Notes: generated by a model not told the origin, from the letters alone. A stretch of 64,000 nucleotides of DNA from Opitutaceae bacterium (GCA_028688225.1 JAQTYQ010000004.1:62001-126000), one strand, 5' to 3'. Positions 34,246-43,793 are shown, counted from the first letter of the stretch. A program made the numbers and translations.

Positions 34246-35081
34246 ATCCCGGGCCGAGATTCGAGGGCGACTATTCCGAGCGGCAGACGATCGCCGCGTA
34301 CCGCATGCTGGTCGATCTCGGGCAGGTGCTGGCCTCGTTTCGGGGATGCGTGGTGGTGGTGGGCGGCTGGGTGCCGGACCTGCTGCTGCAAGATTCCACG
34401 GAAGAGCATGTGAAAAGCATCGATGTGGATCTGGCTCTCGATGCGGCCAAACTCACGGATGGCCGCTATGCCGAGCTGCTCGTCCTGCTTTTGGACACGC
34501 GCCGCTACGAGCGCAGCAAGAAGCCGTTTCAGCTTTTTACGCACGTTGATTTGGGTGACGGCCAGAAGCCCGTGCGGGTCGATGTCGATTTCCTCGCTCC
34601 CGTAGAATTCAAACTGCGCTCCCGCCGGCCGAAAAGAATCGAGGGATTTCGGGTGCAGCAGGCCGACGGATGCGGCACCGCCTTCCGGGCTCCGGAGGCC
34701 ATCATCGTCGAAGGCCGCATGGCCAACGGAGCGTTCAATTCCGTCGAGCTTCGGGTCGCGGCGCTGCCGGATTTCCTGGTGATGAAGTGCTACGCCTTGC
34801 GCGGGCGCGATAAACCCAAGGACGCCTACGACATCTGCTTTTGTCTCGACCAGGTCGCGGATGGAGGGGCCGCCATCGCCACGATCTGGAAGGCGCGGAT
34901 TCAAGACAAGGACATCGCCACGGCCTTGGTCATTCTTCGGGCGAAATTTCGCACCGCCGATGACTACGGTCCACGGCAGGTGGTCGAATTTCACCAATCA
35001 ACCGATGCTGCGGAGCGTGGCATCCAGGCCCAGCGTGCCTTTCAACTGGTGCAGCGGTTTCTGGAAATCGTCGGCTCCTGA
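34242..35081 (+). CDS. AbiEii-like nucleotidyltransferase toxin
   Basis: A 279-residue protein of the nucleotidyltransferase AbiEii/AbiGii toxin type. The catalytic signature is VVVGGWVPDLLL, then KSIDVDLAL: a GG motif followed by D-x-D for metal and NTP binding (about residues 37-68). A later LRGRDKPKDAYDICF segment (about 185-200) is the conserved K..D motif of this family. Related toxins (AbiEii, MenT) add nucleotides to RNA and block translation. Start ATG at 34242 overlaps the antitoxin stop. The gene ends the operon; the desaturase gene beyond is convergent. Confidence 0.8.
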   Translation: MNPGPRFEGDYSERQTIAAYRMLVDLGQVLASFRGCVVVVGGWVPDLLLQDSTEEHVKSIDVDLALDAAKLTDGRYAELLVLLLDTRRYERSKKPFQLFTHVDLGDGQKPVRVDVDFLAPVEFKLRSRRPKRIEGFRVQQADGCGTAFRAPEAIIVEGRMANGAFNSVELRVAALPDFLVMKCYALRGRDKPKDAYDICFCLDQVADGGAAIATIWKARIQDKDIATALVILRAKFRTADDYGPRQVVEFHQSTDAAERGIQAQRAFQLVQRFLEIVGS

Positions 35082-35171
35082 ACGGCGAGCACAAAATTAG
35101 GGCAACCCTATGCTGCACCTTTTGCCTCGACGCCAGGTGGAGCGTCCCGTCGCGGGGAACGCGCGAGCCGT

Positions 35172-36281
35172 TCAGACGGCGCGGGAGGCTTCCAGGCCCA
35201 GGGTCTGCACGTCGACCTGGTCCGCCGGACCCGCCGGCCGGGCCGGCAGCGGCGGCACGGACACATAATTGGGATCCCGCCGCTGGCGCCGCAGGACCGG
35301 GATGAGTTCCCGCCATGTCGCCCACAGGCCGTGCGGCGCGGGCGGGAGATCGTGCGCGATGGCCTGCCGGAGCCGCGGCAAATGGTAGAAGGGCACGGCG
35401 GGGAACATGTGATGCTCCACGTGATACTGCATGTTCCAGTAGAAGAAAGCCGGCAGCCAGCTGCAGGTGTAGGTGCGGCAGCAGAGGCGGAAATCCGCCA
35501 CATTCGGCGACAGCCCCGCGTGCTGGGGGCCGCCGCAGAGCACGGTCAGCCAGGAGCAATACTGGCACCCGAAGGTGAAGATCACGATCAGGATCCAGTG
35601 GCCGGTCGCGATGAACACGGCCGCCAGCGCCAGGTGCCCGAGCAGGATCACCCGGGCCCAGTTGCGGTGCTCGCGGCGCAGTTCGGCGTTGGACTCCGGC
35701 AGGACCCGCGCCAGCCAGGTGCCCTTGAAAAAATTGTCCGGGCCGATCCGGCCGAACGCGGCATAGACCCAGAAACGCAACAACCGCAGCAGCGCGAGGG
35801 GGTCGAAGGTCAGGGACTTGAGGATGAAGCGCACGCCATACCAGTCGAGGCCGACCGGCAGCACGACCTCCCCGTCATGATCCGCGTGCACGGTGACCTG
35901 ATGGTGCCGGACGTGGCTGAGCCGGTAGCCCAGCGGATCGAACCAGGAGAGGAAGGCATAGACCTTCAGGAAAAACGTGTTCCAGACCTGGTGCCCGAAC
36001 GGGGTCTTGTGGCTGAGTTCGTGGCAGGCGATGCCTCCGAAAAACGAGCCGTTGGTGCCGTGCGCGAACAACGCGAGGAGCAGCAGCGGCAGGGCCCCCG
36101 GCCAGTTGGCCGCATGGAGGTTGCGGTAGGCGAGGTAGGCCAGCGTGCCGGTGACCGCGTACAAACCGAGTTGCGCGAGGACCTGCCCGAAGGCCCGGAG
36201 GTCGCTCGACTGCATCAGGGCGCTCATGACCTGGCGGTCCACCTTGCTGCGATACCAATTGATCCGAATCTGGTCGTTCAT
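35172..36281 (-). CDS. Membrane fatty acid desaturase
   Basis: Di-iron integral membrane desaturase, expected to introduce a double bond into acyl lipid chains at the inner membrane with an electron donor. All three histidine boxes are present: HELSH (about residue 88), HVRHH (about 124) and HVEHH (about 287), separated by hydrophobic segments (LYAVTGTLAYLAY, ALPLLLLALFAHG, HLALAAVFIATGHWILIVIF). At 369 residues its length is typical. ATG at 36281 (MNDQIRINW) is chosen; the 17 extra residues from 36332 are not family-like. Acyl-lipid versus sphingolipid class cannot be settled by eye. No operon partner. Confidence 0.88.
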   Translation of the reverse strand: MNDQIRINWYRSKVDRQVMSALMQSSDLRAFGQVLAQLGLYAVTGTLAYLAYRNLHAANWPGALPLLLLALFAHGTNGSFFGGIACHELSHKTPFGHQVWNTFFLKVYAFLSWFDPLGYRLSHVRHHQVTVHADHDGEVVLPVGLDWYGVRFILKSLTFDPLALLRLLRFWVYAAFGRIGPDNFFKGTWLARVLPESNAELRREHRNWARVILLGHLALAAVFIATGHWILIVIFTFGCQYCSWLTVLCGGPQHAGLSPNVADFRLCCRTYTCSWLPAFFYWNMQYHVEHHMFPAVPFYHLPRLRQAIAHDLPPAPHGLWATWRELIPVLRRQRRDPNYVSVPPLPARPAGPADQVDVQTLGLEASRAV

Positions 36282-36470
36282 GAGGGGGAAGTGCGGGGGT
36301 GTTTCAGGCGGAAAGCGCCATAACATAGCCACGGCATCCGGCCGGCGCCAGCGGGTGGGCGATTTTTCTAGCGGCGCCCCGGGCTGGCAGAGGCAGTCAG
36401 ACCCATGGTCCGCGCAGCCGGGGCCTTCTGACCCCCGCCGATCAGGCGCCAGGCGGGGATGTCCAGGGTT

Positions 36471-38090
36471 TCAGTCGGTGAACTCGAGACTGAAGATCTT
36501 GGCCTGCTCGAGGCGGAAGCGCAGCATGATGGGCTGGTCTGGTCTGCCGCCGAGCTCTTCCTCGTTGCCCCACCTCAATCGAGCAGCTGGTTGATCCCCA
36601 ACGATCGGCACTGAACGCGAGAATTCGCGGCCGGGGAGGGGCACTCCTTTCTCATCGGCCACCTCGACCAGGATGCGGCCACTGCGGGCGGTGAGGGCGT
36701 TCAGACGCAGTTTCCGGCCGGGCGGGATGATCACAGCGGTGGCAAACTCACCCCGGTCCGCCGCTTCGAGGGCGACGAGCCGGCCTTGGGGCCACAAGGC
36801 GGCGCCGCCCCCATAGCGCAACTGCCCGCGCGGGTATTTGTGCGGGAAGTTGTAGCCGGTATAAAACAAAGCCCAGTCGCCATCGGGCAATTCGACCAGG
36901 TTGGGACGGGAGAAGATACAGCCGCCATCCCACTCGCCAAAGGCGGCGGTGCCCAACAAGGGGCCGCCGGGAAGGAAATGCCAGTTGACCCCGTCGTCGC
37001 TGGCCGCCAAGTCGATGACCGTGCTGTCGCTGGCCGAGTCCCACACGGTCGGGAAGAACAGCGATTGATCCGGCGCTCCAGGAATGGCGGTCCGCGTGTT
37101 GGTGTAAAAGGTCTCGGTCGGCGACCGATCCGGGCCCGTCTCCAAGACGACCTTCGAGACGGGAAATCGCCGGAAGTCATTGCTCTCGCTCCGGCCAACG
37201 GCGCGGCGGCCGATGCCCGGAGATTCTCCGCCCCACCAGGGCATGATCTCCTTCGCGCTGGGGGCCAGGGCGCCCATGTTGTAGTTGCGCGTGTAAAGCA
37301 CGTATTTTTTCAGCGTTTCGTCGAAATAGCACACCAATTGGGTGTCGCTGTGCTCCACCACCAGTGGCTCAGGCAGGAGCGTCCAGCGCAGCCCGTCGGG
37401 CGAGACGGCCCCGCGCACCGCGAAAATGAGCCCGACATCCTGGCGCAGTGCGTGCGATTCCCAACTGTCGGGGCGCTGTCGGCGGAAGCGCTCGAATTCT
37501 TCCACGGTGATGTGCTCCAGACTGACGGCCTTGTAGCGTTCGCCGGACGGAGCAGAGGGATCCTTGAAGACCGTGCCGCCGCTAAAGGCCAGAAGGTTGT
37601 TGCGTCGCTGGCCGTCGTATTCGACGAAATCAAATTCGGGTCGTTCCCAGTGCCAGCCATCTTTCGATTCGAGATAGCAGAAGTGCTTTTTCCCCTCGGC
37701 GTCGGTGCACTCACCCCAGGCGCGGAGCCGATCGCCGTCCGGCAGCACGGTGGTGAGGCTGACGCCTTTTGCCTCCCACGGTTTTTCCGGGCGGACGAGC
37801 TCGCCGGTGCGCCGGGCCGGCTGGGCGACGAGGCGAATGCCGACCGGTTGATCCGTCCGTTCCATCGTCGCATCCCAGGGGCCCTCGGATCCGGCCACGG
37901 TCACGTTCTGGCCGGCGCGGTTGAGCCACTTGAAGCTGCCCGAACGGATGAACTTCCAAGTGGTGAACACCAGCCGTCTGCCGGCAAGGGCGTAGGGTTC
38001 ACCCCTGTCGGGGGTGGGATCGGCGGCGTTACCGAGCGCCTGGGAGGCGGTAAAGGCGACGGCGAGGCAGGCAATCAGCGGGGGCTTCAT
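36471..38090 (-). CDS. Secreted glycosidase-like five-bladed beta-propeller protein
   Basis: A 539-residue exported protein; signal peptide MKPPLIACLAVAFTASQALG. The body shows repeated short blades with ASDDGVNWHF, ESKDGWHWERP and SPDGLRWTL, each the D-G-x-x-W turn of GH43/GH32-type beta-propellers, plus WALFYTGYNFPH and a C-terminal beta-sandwich-like end (LRFRLEQAKIFSLEF). It probably acts on polysaccharide outside the cytoplasm, but I cannot fix a GH family or pick all catalytic acids. Transcribed away from the leader/aceB region; no partner in the same direction except the distant desaturase. Confidence 0.7.
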   Translation of the reverse strand: MKPPLIACLAVAFTASQALGNAADPTPDRGEPYALAGRRLVFTTWKFIRSGSFKWLNRAGQNVTVAGSEGPWDATMERTDQPVGIRLVAQPARRTGELVRPEKPWEAKGVSLTTVLPDGDRLRAWGECTDAEGKKHFCYLESKDGWHWERPEFDFVEYDGQRRNNLLAFSGGTVFKDPSAPSGERYKAVSLEHITVEEFERFRRQRPDSWESHALRQDVGLIFAVRGAVSPDGLRWTLLPEPLVVEHSDTQLVCYFDETLKKYVLYTRNYNMGALAPSAKEIMPWWGGESPGIGRRAVGRSESNDFRRFPVSKVVLETGPDRSPTETFYTNTRTAIPGAPDQSLFFPTVWDSASDSTVIDLAASDDGVNWHFLPGGPLLGTAAFGEWDGGCIFSRPNLVELPDGDWALFYTGYNFPHKYPRGQLRYGGGAALWPQGRLVALEAADRGEFATAVIIPPGRKLRLNALTARSGRILVEVADEKGVPLPGREFSRSVPIVGDQPAARLRWGNEEELGGRPDQPIMLRFRLEQAKIFSLEFTD

Positions 38091-38393
38091 GGTGGATGTT
38101 CAGGCCGGTGGACGAAGACCAGATTCTCCTCCGGAGAGTGCAATCGAAAAACCGCAGGCTGACTCCCTCCAGCAGCCCCTAGTCCTCAGCCGGCGGCCAG
38201 ATCCGGCTGGCAGCGCTCCGGACTTGAACCGGAGCCAGGCCATGATCACCGCTTTTCGGGGATTAATCCGGAAAGATCAGAAGCGCGGTTTCCGCGCGCC
38301 TGGCCCCAGGGACAGGAATCCTAATTCTCGCGCCGGGGCGCCATGCGCCGGTTGACATCGCCGCGCCATGCCTTCTGTTCAAGGCGTTACCAC
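38091..38393. other. Intergenic region between divergent glycosidase-like gene and leader peptide
   Basis: No protein gene seen. It contains a tRNA T-arm look-alike on the minus strand near 38205-38235 without a matching acceptor (rejected as a tRNA) and, at the right end, a TTGACA box (38352-38357) suited to drive the leader peptide. Confidence 0.5.
38352..38384 (+). promoter_or_regulatory. Possible promoter and ribosome site of leader peptide
   Basis: A perfect -35 hexamer TTGACA lies at 38352-38357; the -10 about 17 nt further is poor (TTCTGT/CTGTTC region). AAGG at 38381-38384 is 9 nt before the leader ATG. Confidence 0.4.
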
Positions 38394-38504
38394 ATGACCC
38401 TCACTGGAACGACTTCACAGGCATTGGCCTTCGGCCGGATCAACCGGGCCGCAGTCGTTTCCGTCGTCGCCTCGTCCGTTACCATCGCACCGCGAGGGGC
38501 GTGA
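38394..38504 (+). CDS. Val/Ile-rich leader peptide of a transcription attenuator
   Basis: A 36-codon open frame, ATG at 38394 and TGA at 38502-38504, preceded by AAGG. Near its end it encodes VVSVVASSVTI: five valines and one isoleucine in eleven residues (38454-38486), like leader peptides of ilv operons. Directly after these codons comes the segment that can form an antiterminator (38488-38499), then the stop and a strong terminator. Ribosome stalling at Val/Ile codons would free the antiterminator; full translation would cover it and allow termination. The next gene is malate synthase, not an ilv gene. Evidence is purely structural. Confidence 0.65.
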   Translation: MTLTGTTSQALAFGRINRAAVVSVVASSVTIAPRGA

Positions 38505-38536
38505 TTATTCCATCGTGAATTTCGCCCCCTCCGGTG
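38488..38536 (+). promoter_or_regulatory. Predicted antiterminator hairpin
   Basis: CACCG-C-GAGGGG at 38488-38499 can pair with CCCCTCCGGTG at 38526-38536, leaving one bulged C. This uses the left arm of the terminator, so the two structures exclude each other. Confidence 0.65.
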
Positions 38537-38560
38537 CCGCCACCGGAGGGGGTTTTTTTT
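38525..38560 (+). terminator. Intrinsic terminator (attenuator)
   Basis: CCCCCTCCGGTG pairs perfectly with CACCGGAGGGGG (12 bp) over a four-base loop, followed by eight T residues (38553-38560). It lies 20 nt after the leader stop and 241 nt before aceB. The stretch up to aceB (38561-38801) has no recognisable gene. Confidence 0.9.
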
Positions 38561-38801
38561 GTGCCCCATCGGGTCGCGTCACGGGAGTGGGCTCCAAACC
38601 AACCCATCCCATGAACACAAATGGAGCCATCAGCATAACCCACCGGCCTGACCGGCCGGACGTCCGCATCTCGCTCGATCTGCACGGAAGGCAGCGCCTG
38701 CCGTGGTCCGGCGATCCCAGCCGACACGCGCGGCACGACTTCCTCGTGCTCAATCCGTGTTTCCCATCCCACCGTCAACCATCGCACAACCCCCGCACCC
38801 C

Positions 38802-40463
38802 ATGACCACAGCCGCCCGATCCACCCACGAAACTACGTCTCCCTCCTGCGAACCCGCCCCGGGCGTCGCCATCCCCCGCGCCGCTTGGGACGAAACCGCG
38901 CAGGCGCTGCTCACGCCCGAGGTGGTCAACCTGCTGGCCGTCCTGCATCGCGAATTCGATGCCCGCCGGCGCGCGCTGCTCGCCGCCCGACGTCCGCGGC
39001 AGGCCGCTTTTGACGCGGGCAAGCTGCCGCAATTCGAGCCGCCCGGATCCGAAGCCGTCCGCGGCGACTGGCGCGTCGCGCCGATTCCGGCGGATCTGCG
39101 CACCCGTCGCGTCGAGATCACCGGCCCGGTGAACAGCGCGAAGATGGTCATCAACATGCTGAGCCGGAACGCGGACGGTACGCGGGCCGACACGGCGATG
39201 CTCGACTTCGAGGATTCGATGAAGCCGAGCTGGGCCAACGTCATGAGCGGCGTGGCGAACGTGATCGGGGCCGCGCGGGGCACGCTGGCAGTCGCATCCG
39301 GTGGCAAGAACTACCAGCTCCAGCCCGACGACATGCCCGTCGTCATGGTGCGCACGCGCGGATTGCACCTGACCGAGTCGAATTTCCTCGTGGACCGGAA
39401 GCCGGTCTCCGCCGGGTTGTTCGACCTCGTGCTGAGCTTCTGCCACGCCGCGCCGATCCTGCTCGCCCAGGGCAAGACGCCGAAGTTCTACATCCCGAAG
39501 ACGGAGCACCACCTGGAGGCGCGCTGGTGGAACGACGTGTTCATCGCCCTGCAGGAGGCGACGAAGCTGCGGCGCGGCACCCTGCGGGCGACGTTCCTGA
39601 TCGAGACGCTCCCGGCGGCGTTTCAGATCGAGGAAATCCTCTACGAGATCCGCGAGCACGCCGCCGGACTCAACGTGGGCCGCTGGGACAAAATCTTCAG
39701 CGACATCAAGGTCCTGCGGTCCCATCCCGATCGCATCATGGCCGACCGGGCGACGATCTCGATGCAGAAGCCCTGGATGGACAACTACGCGAAGCGCCTG
39801 ATCAAGATCTGCCACGAGCGCGGCGCCTACGCCATCGGGGGCATGTCGGCCTTCACCCCGGGCAAGACGGCGGAACTGCGCGAGAAACAGACGGCGAAGG
39901 TCCTCGCCGACAAGGCCAATGAGTTCGCGATCGGCCACGACGGCTGCTGGGTGTCGCACCCGTATTTCATCGGGCCGGCGATGGCGCGGTTCCCCAAGCC
40001 GGATCAGCTGGAGCGGACGCTGCCGGAGGGCGAACGCTATCCGGACATCCTGCCGCGGGGCGAGCAGCCGCGCACGCTCGCGGGCCTGCGGACCAACGTC
40101 CGGGTGGGCATCGCCTACCAGAACGGCTGGAACCAGGATATCGGCTGCGTTTCGTGGGACGGCCTGATGGAGGATCTCGCCACGCTCGAGATCTCCCGGT
40201 CCCAGACCTGGCAATGGCTGCATCATCGCGTGGAACTCGACGACGGCCAGCCGGTGACGCCCGCGCTGGTCGGAAAGGTTTTCGACGAGGAACTCGAAAA
40301 AATCCTCGGCGAGATCGCGGCCCCTGACTCCGGGGTCGAACCCGGCACCACCGAACGCGTCCGCGCCGGCTTTGTGCAGGCGGCGGCCGACGCGCGCCGG
40401 ATCTTCCTGCAGGCGGAACTCACCGACTACTTCACGACGGCCTCCGAGGTCGCGGCTTCCTGA
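38802..40463 (+). CDS. aceB: Malate synthase A
   Basis: Condenses glyoxylate with acetyl-CoA to malate, second step of the glyoxylate shunt. The 553-residue length fits the malate synthase A class. Seen motifs: [11 protein letters not shown] (about residue 128), [14 protein letters not shown] (about 232), [12 protein letters not shown] with the catalytic-region Glu, [14 protein letters not shown] and [12 protein letters not shown] at 38802 (MTTAARS) is chosen; an in-frame GTG at 38703 would add 33 residues without family match. Isocitrate lyase follows 53 nt later, so the pair is probably one operon. The leader/attenuator upstream could control both. Confidence 0.95.
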   Translation: MTTAARSTHETTSPSCEPAPGVAIPRAAWDETAQALLTPEVVNLLAVLHREFDARRRALLAARRPRQAAFDAGKLPQFEPPGSEAVRGDWRVAPIPADLRTRRVEITGPVNSAKMVINMLSRNADGTRADTAMLDFEDSMKPSWANVMSGVANVIGAARGTLAVASGGKNYQLQPDDMPVVMVRTRGLHLTESNFLVDRKPVSAGLFDLVLSFCHAAPILLAQGKTPKFYIPKTEHHLEARWWNDVFIALQEATKLRRGTLRATFLIETLPAAFQIEEILYEIREHAAGLNVGRWDKIFSDIKVLRSHPDRIMADRATISMQKPWMDNYAKRLIKICHERGAYAIGGMSAFTPGKTAELREKQTAKVLADKANEFAIGHDGCWVSHPYFIGPAMARFPKPDQLERTLPEGERYPDILPRGEQPRTLAGLRTNVRVGIAYQNGWNQDIGCVSWDGLMEDLATLEISRSQTWQWLHHRVELDDGQPVTPALVGKVFDEELEKILGEIAAPDSGVEPGTTERVRAGFVQAAADARRIFLQAELTDYFTTASEVAAS

Positions 40464-40516
40464 CCCATCGCACCGGTCATTCTCACTCGATCCAGTCCCT
40501 CAATCATCACACGCAC

Positions 40517-41788
40517 ATGCATACTCCCCAAGAACTCGCCACCCAGTGGCACACCCATCCGCGCTGGCAGGGCATCCGGCGCCCCTACACGGCCGAGGAC
40601 GTCTTCCGCCTGCGCGGCACGATCAACATCCGGCACACGCTCGCGGAATTGGGCGCCGACCGCCTGTGGACGCTCCTCCAGTCGGAACCCTTCGTGAACG
40701 CGCTGGGCGCCTTGACCGGCAACCAGGCGCTGCAGCAGGTCAAGGCCGGCTTGAAGGCCGTCTACCTTTCCGGCTGGCAGGTCGCCGCCGACGCCAACCT
40801 CGCCGGCGAAATGTATCCGGACCAAAGCCTGTATCCGGCCAACAGCGTGCCGCAGGCGGTCCGGCGCATCAACCAGACGCTCCTGCGCGCCGATCAGATC
40901 CATCACGCGGAGGGCGGCAACGGCGTGCATTGGCTCGCGCCCATCGTCGCCGACGCCGAGGCCGGCTTTGGCGGGCCGCTCAACGCCTTCGAGCTGATGA
41001 AGGCGATGATCGATGCCGGCGCCGCGGCGGTGCATTTCGAGGACCAGCTCTCCTCGGAGAAAAAGTGCGGGCACATGGGCGGCAAGGTCCTGGTGCCGAC
41101 AGCGCACTTCATCCGCACGCTCGTGGCCGCCCGGCTCGCGGCCGACGTCTCCGGCGTGCCGACGCTGCTCATCGCACGCACCGACGCGCTCGGCGCGCAG
41201 CTGCTCACCAGCGACGTGGATCCGCGGGACCAGCCCTTCCTCACCGGCGAGCGGACGAGCGAGGGGTTCTTCCGGATGCGCGAGGGCCTCGCCGTCGCCA
41301 TCGCGCGGGCCGGCGCGTACGCGCCCTACGCGGACCTGCTCTGGTGCGAAACCGCCACGCCGGACCTCGGGGTCGCGCGCCGGTTCGCCGAGGCCGTCCA
41401 CGCGCGCTTCCCCGGCAAGCTGCTCGCCTACAACTGCTCGCCGTCCTTCAACTGGAAGCAGCACCTCGACGACGCCACCATCGCGAAATTCCAGCGCGAG
41501 CTGGGCGCGATGGGCTACAAATTCCAGTTCATCACGCTCGCCGGCTTCCACGCGCTCAACTATGCCATGTTCGATCTCGCGCAAGGCTATGCGCGCTCGC
41601 ACATGAGCGCGTTCGTCGAGCTGCAGCAAAAGGAGTTTGATTCCGCCGCGCGCGGCTTCACCGCGGTCAAACATCAGCGGGAAGTCGGCACCGGCTACTT
41701 CGACGAGGTCAGCACCGTCATCTCCGGCGGCGAGTCCTCCACGCTCGCACTCGTCGGCTCGACCGAGGTGGCCCAGTTCCACGTCTGA
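40517..41788 (+). CDS. aceA: Isocitrate lyase
   Basis: Splits isocitrate into glyoxylate and succinate, first step of the glyoxylate shunt, allowing growth on acetate or fatty acids. At 423 residues it is the short bacterial form. The catalytic loop [11 protein letters not shown] (about residue 180) carries the active-site Cys, with [10 protein letters not shown] and [13 protein letters not shown] as further family blocks. It is downstream of aceB in the same direction and followed by a strong hairpin, so the operon probably ends here. Confidence 0.96.
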   Translation: MHTPQELATQWHTHPRWQGIRRPYTAEDVFRLRGTINIRHTLAELGADRLWTLLQSEPFVNALGALTGNQALQQVKAGLKAVYLSGWQVAADANLAGEMYPDQSLYPANSVPQAVRRINQTLLRADQIHHAEGGNGVHWLAPIVADAEAGFGGPLNAFELMKAMIDAGAAAVHFEDQLSSEKKCGHMGGKVLVPTAHFIRTLVAARLAADVSGVPTLLIARTDALGAQLLTSDVDPRDQPFLTGERTSEGFFRMREGLAVAIARAGAYAPYADLLWCETATPDLGVARRFAEAVHARFPGKLLAYNCSPSFNWKQHLDDATIAKFQRELGAMGYKFQFITLAGFHALNYAMFDLAQGYARSHMSAFVELQQKEFDSAARGFTAVKHQREVGTGYFDEVSTVISGGESSTLALVGSTEVAQFHV

Positions 41789-41798
41789 GGTTGGAATT

Positions 41799-41855
41799 CC
41801 GGGGGCGGCCCGGACCAGGCCCGTTGCGGGCCGGTGCCGCCCCCGGACCATTGTT
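41799..41855 (+). terminator. Terminator-like nested hairpin after aceA
   Basis: CCGGGGGCGGC (41799-41809) pairs with GCCGCCCCCGG (41836-41846), enclosing an inner hairpin GGCCCG-TTG-CGGGCC. A weak T-rich run (TTGTTTCGTT) follows. The rest of the gap to 42022 shows no gene. Confidence 0.6.
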
Positions 41856-42022
41856 TCGTTGCGACCGGCGGTCGCACGCCGGGATGGCGCCCGAGCCGGC
41901 GAGGGGACAACACCGGGGACTCGCGGCAGGGCAGGGGGACGCGATTGGTGGCGCCCACCGGGGAACCGGGACGGGCCGGCCGGGTCTGGCGCTCGTGCAG
42001 GCTGGGATTGCACGGATTTCAT

Positions 42023-42062
42023 AAATATGCATAAGAGAACATTGAGTGGTTAAATATGCATA
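42023..42062. promoter_or_regulatory. Direct repeats of palindromic AAATATGCATA before second AbiE-like operon
   Basis: AAATATGCATA occurs at 42023-42033 and 42052-42062, 29 bp apart, each containing the palindrome TATGCATA. The second overlaps the annotated start codon. They lie in a local AT-rich patch within GC-rich DNA and are probable binding sites for the AbiEi-type autorepressor. Confidence 0.6.
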
Positions 42063-42901
42063 TTAAAGGCATGACCCAACCGTCGCCCAACCGTCGCCAG
42101 CACCGCAGACTGGTGGCCGACTTTGTCGATGCGCGGCAACGGCTGGGACACTACAGTTTCACGGATGCCGAGCTGGCCTCCTCCTCGGCCCAGACGGCCG
42201 TGGCCCGCCGCGCGGCGCTGGGACGGCTCCGCCGGCAGGGCCGGGTGGTCCGGCCGCTGCCGCGCCGCCGGTTCTTCGTGATTGTGCCGCATGAACATCA
42301 TTCCCTGGGGGCTCCGCCCCTATCCTGGTATCTGGATGCGCTGATGCGCTTTCTTGGCGTGGCGGATTACTACCTGGGATTGCTCACGGCCGCCCAATGG
42401 CATGGCGCGTCGCATTTCGCGGTTCAGGAGACCCAGGTCGTCGTGCCCCGGCAGTTGCGGCCGATCCGGGTCGGGCGCGAACGGATCCGGTTCATCACGA
42501 AGGCGGCGGGCGCGACCACGCCGGTCGAGACCCGGACGCTGGAAAGCGGCGTCATCCGGATCAGCACCCCGGAAGCCACGGCGGCGGACCTGGTGCGCTA
42601 TCCCGACGCCGCGGGCGGACTCAACCTGGTGGCCACGGTGCTGGCGGAACTGGGCGGGCGGCTCAAGCCGGACGCCCTGCCGGCGGTATTTGCCCACGAC
42701 CCGGATCTCGCGGCTGCGCAGCGGCTGGGCTACCTTTTGGATCAGGTGGGGGATGTGCGCCTGACCGCGCCGCTGGCCCGCTGGCTCGCGCGGCAGCGCC
42801 CGCGGGTCCGGCCGCTCGATCCGCAGGCCCCGGTGAAAGAAGCCGGGCTGAATGAGCGGTGGCGCCTCTGGGTGAACGCGACTGTGGAGGCGGGTTTATG
42901 A
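42056..42901 (+). CDS. Type IV TA antitoxin-like protein (AbiEi family)
   Basis: A 281-residue protein with the AbiEi layout. An N-terminal winged helix (HYSFTDAELASSS ... RRAALGRLRRQGRVVRPLPRRRFFVIVP, given in pieces; about residues 30-80) is followed by the antitoxin C-terminal domain with YYLGLLTAAQWHGASH (about 103-118), the most conserved stretch of the family. It likely represses its own operon and neutralises the next gene's product. ATG at 42056 is used; ATG at 42071 (MTQPSPNRR) is possible since the first lies within an operator repeat. It overlaps the toxin gene by ATGA. Unlike the first AbiEi at 33.1 kb it has no nuclease-like domain. Confidence 0.85.
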   Translation: MHIKGMTQPSPNRRQHRRLVADFVDARQRLGHYSFTDAELASSSAQTAVARRAALGRLRRQGRVVRPLPRRRFFVIVPHEHHSLGAPPLSWYLDALMRFLGVADYYLGLLTAAQWHGASHFAVQETQVVVPRQLRPIRVGRERIRFITKAAGATTPVETRTLESGVIRISTPEATAADLVRYPDAAGGLNLVATVLAELGGRLKPDALPAVFAHDPDLAAAQRLGYLLDQVGDVRLTAPLARWLARQRPRVRPLDPQAPVKEAGLNERWRLWVNATVEAGL

Positions 42902-43758
42902 AATCGCGCCAGGAGATCATCGCGTGGCGCCGGCACGCCGCCTGGGCGACGGACGCGCAGGTCGAGCAGGATCTGCTGCTGACCCTGGCCATGGCCGCCA
43001 TTTTCCGGGACTCGTTCCTGTCCGCGCAGGTGGCCATGCGCGGTGGCACGGCGCTGCACAAGCTGCATCTGGCGCCGGCGGCGCGGTACTCGGAGGACAT
43101 CGACCTGGTGCTGGTGGGAAAACGCCCGGTCGCCCACATCGAACGCGCCCTCGTGCGCGTGCTGGCGCCCCTGCTCGGCCGGCCGGCCAGCCGGGCGGTG
43201 GGGTTGATGCAAACCACGGCGCGAAACCTGACACGACCCTCCAAGATCAGGCGGCTGACCTACACGTATGCCCCGACGGCGGGCCCGCCGTCGGAAATGA
43301 AGATCAAGATCGAGGTCAATTACAGCGAGCGGAAGCCGTGCTACGCCGTGACCAGCCTGCCGTATGCGCCACCGCTGCCCGGCCTGGCCGGGATCACCGT
43401 CAAATCCTACGACCTGGACGAAATGCTCGGGACGAAAATGCGGGCGCTCCTGCAGCGCAGCCAGGGGCGCGACCTGTTCGATCTGGACTGCGCCTGCGTG
43501 CGCCACGACGAGGCATTGGCCCGCGGCGCGGGTCCCCTCCTTGATCCGCAACGGGTCGTGAACGCGTTCGCCACCTACATGCGCCGCGAGGGTGTGCGCG
43601 TCACGCGCGCCCAGTATGACGCCAGTCTCCAAACCAAGCTGGCGGCCCGCGCCTTCCGCCACGACATGGCCAAAGTGCTGCCGCCGGACGTGGCCTACGA
43701 CATCGACGCCGCGGCCAAACGGGTGCGCGACACCTTCGTCGCCCGGCTTCCGGCATAG
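42898..43758 (+). CDS. AbiEii-type nucleotidyltransferase toxin
   Basis: A 286-residue nucleotidyltransferase of the AbiEii/AbiGii toxin family. The signature is RGGTALHKLHL followed by RYSEDIDLVLVG (about residues 48-77), giving the GG-T and D-x-D catalytic residues. IKIEVNYSERKP (about 140) and LGTKMRALLQRSQGRDLFDLDC (shown in part; about 177-198) are the other conserved blocks. Such toxins modify RNA and cause growth arrest or phage exclusion. ATG at 42898 overlaps the antitoxin stop; the upstream in-frame codon at 42859 would lie well inside the antitoxin gene. Confidence 0.88.
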   Translation: MKSRQEIIAWRRHAAWATDAQVEQDLLLTLAMAAIFRDSFLSAQVAMRGGTALHKLHLAPAARYSEDIDLVLVGKRPVAHIERALVRVLAPLLGRPASRAVGLMQTTARNLTRPSKIRRLTYTYAPTAGPPSEMKIKIEVNYSERKPCYAVTSLPYAPPLPGLAGITVKSYDLDEMLGTKMRALLQRSQGRDLFDLDCACVRHDEALARGAGPLLDPQRVVNAFATYMRREGVRVTRAQYDASLQTKLAARAFRHDMAKVLPPDVAYDIDAAAKRVRDTFVARLPA

Positions 43759-43793
43759 CTCTCCGCGGATCGATCGCCATGGGTCACATGGGC

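Noticed and set aside
35101-35171. Possible palindromic repeat after the AbiEii-like toxin (TCCCG-TCG-CGGGA)
   Set aside because: Only a five-base stem with no clear flanks; too weak to assign to any of the repeat families.
38205-38235. tRNA-like T-arm on the minus strand (CCGGTTCAAGTCCGG)
   Set aside because: No matching acceptor strand, D-arm or anticodon arm could be built in the surrounding 120 bases, and no CCA in the right place.
38479-38805. Open frames on both strands between the attenuator and aceB
   Set aside because: No family resemblance; the + strand frame runs through the terminator T-tract and ends inside aceB's start region.
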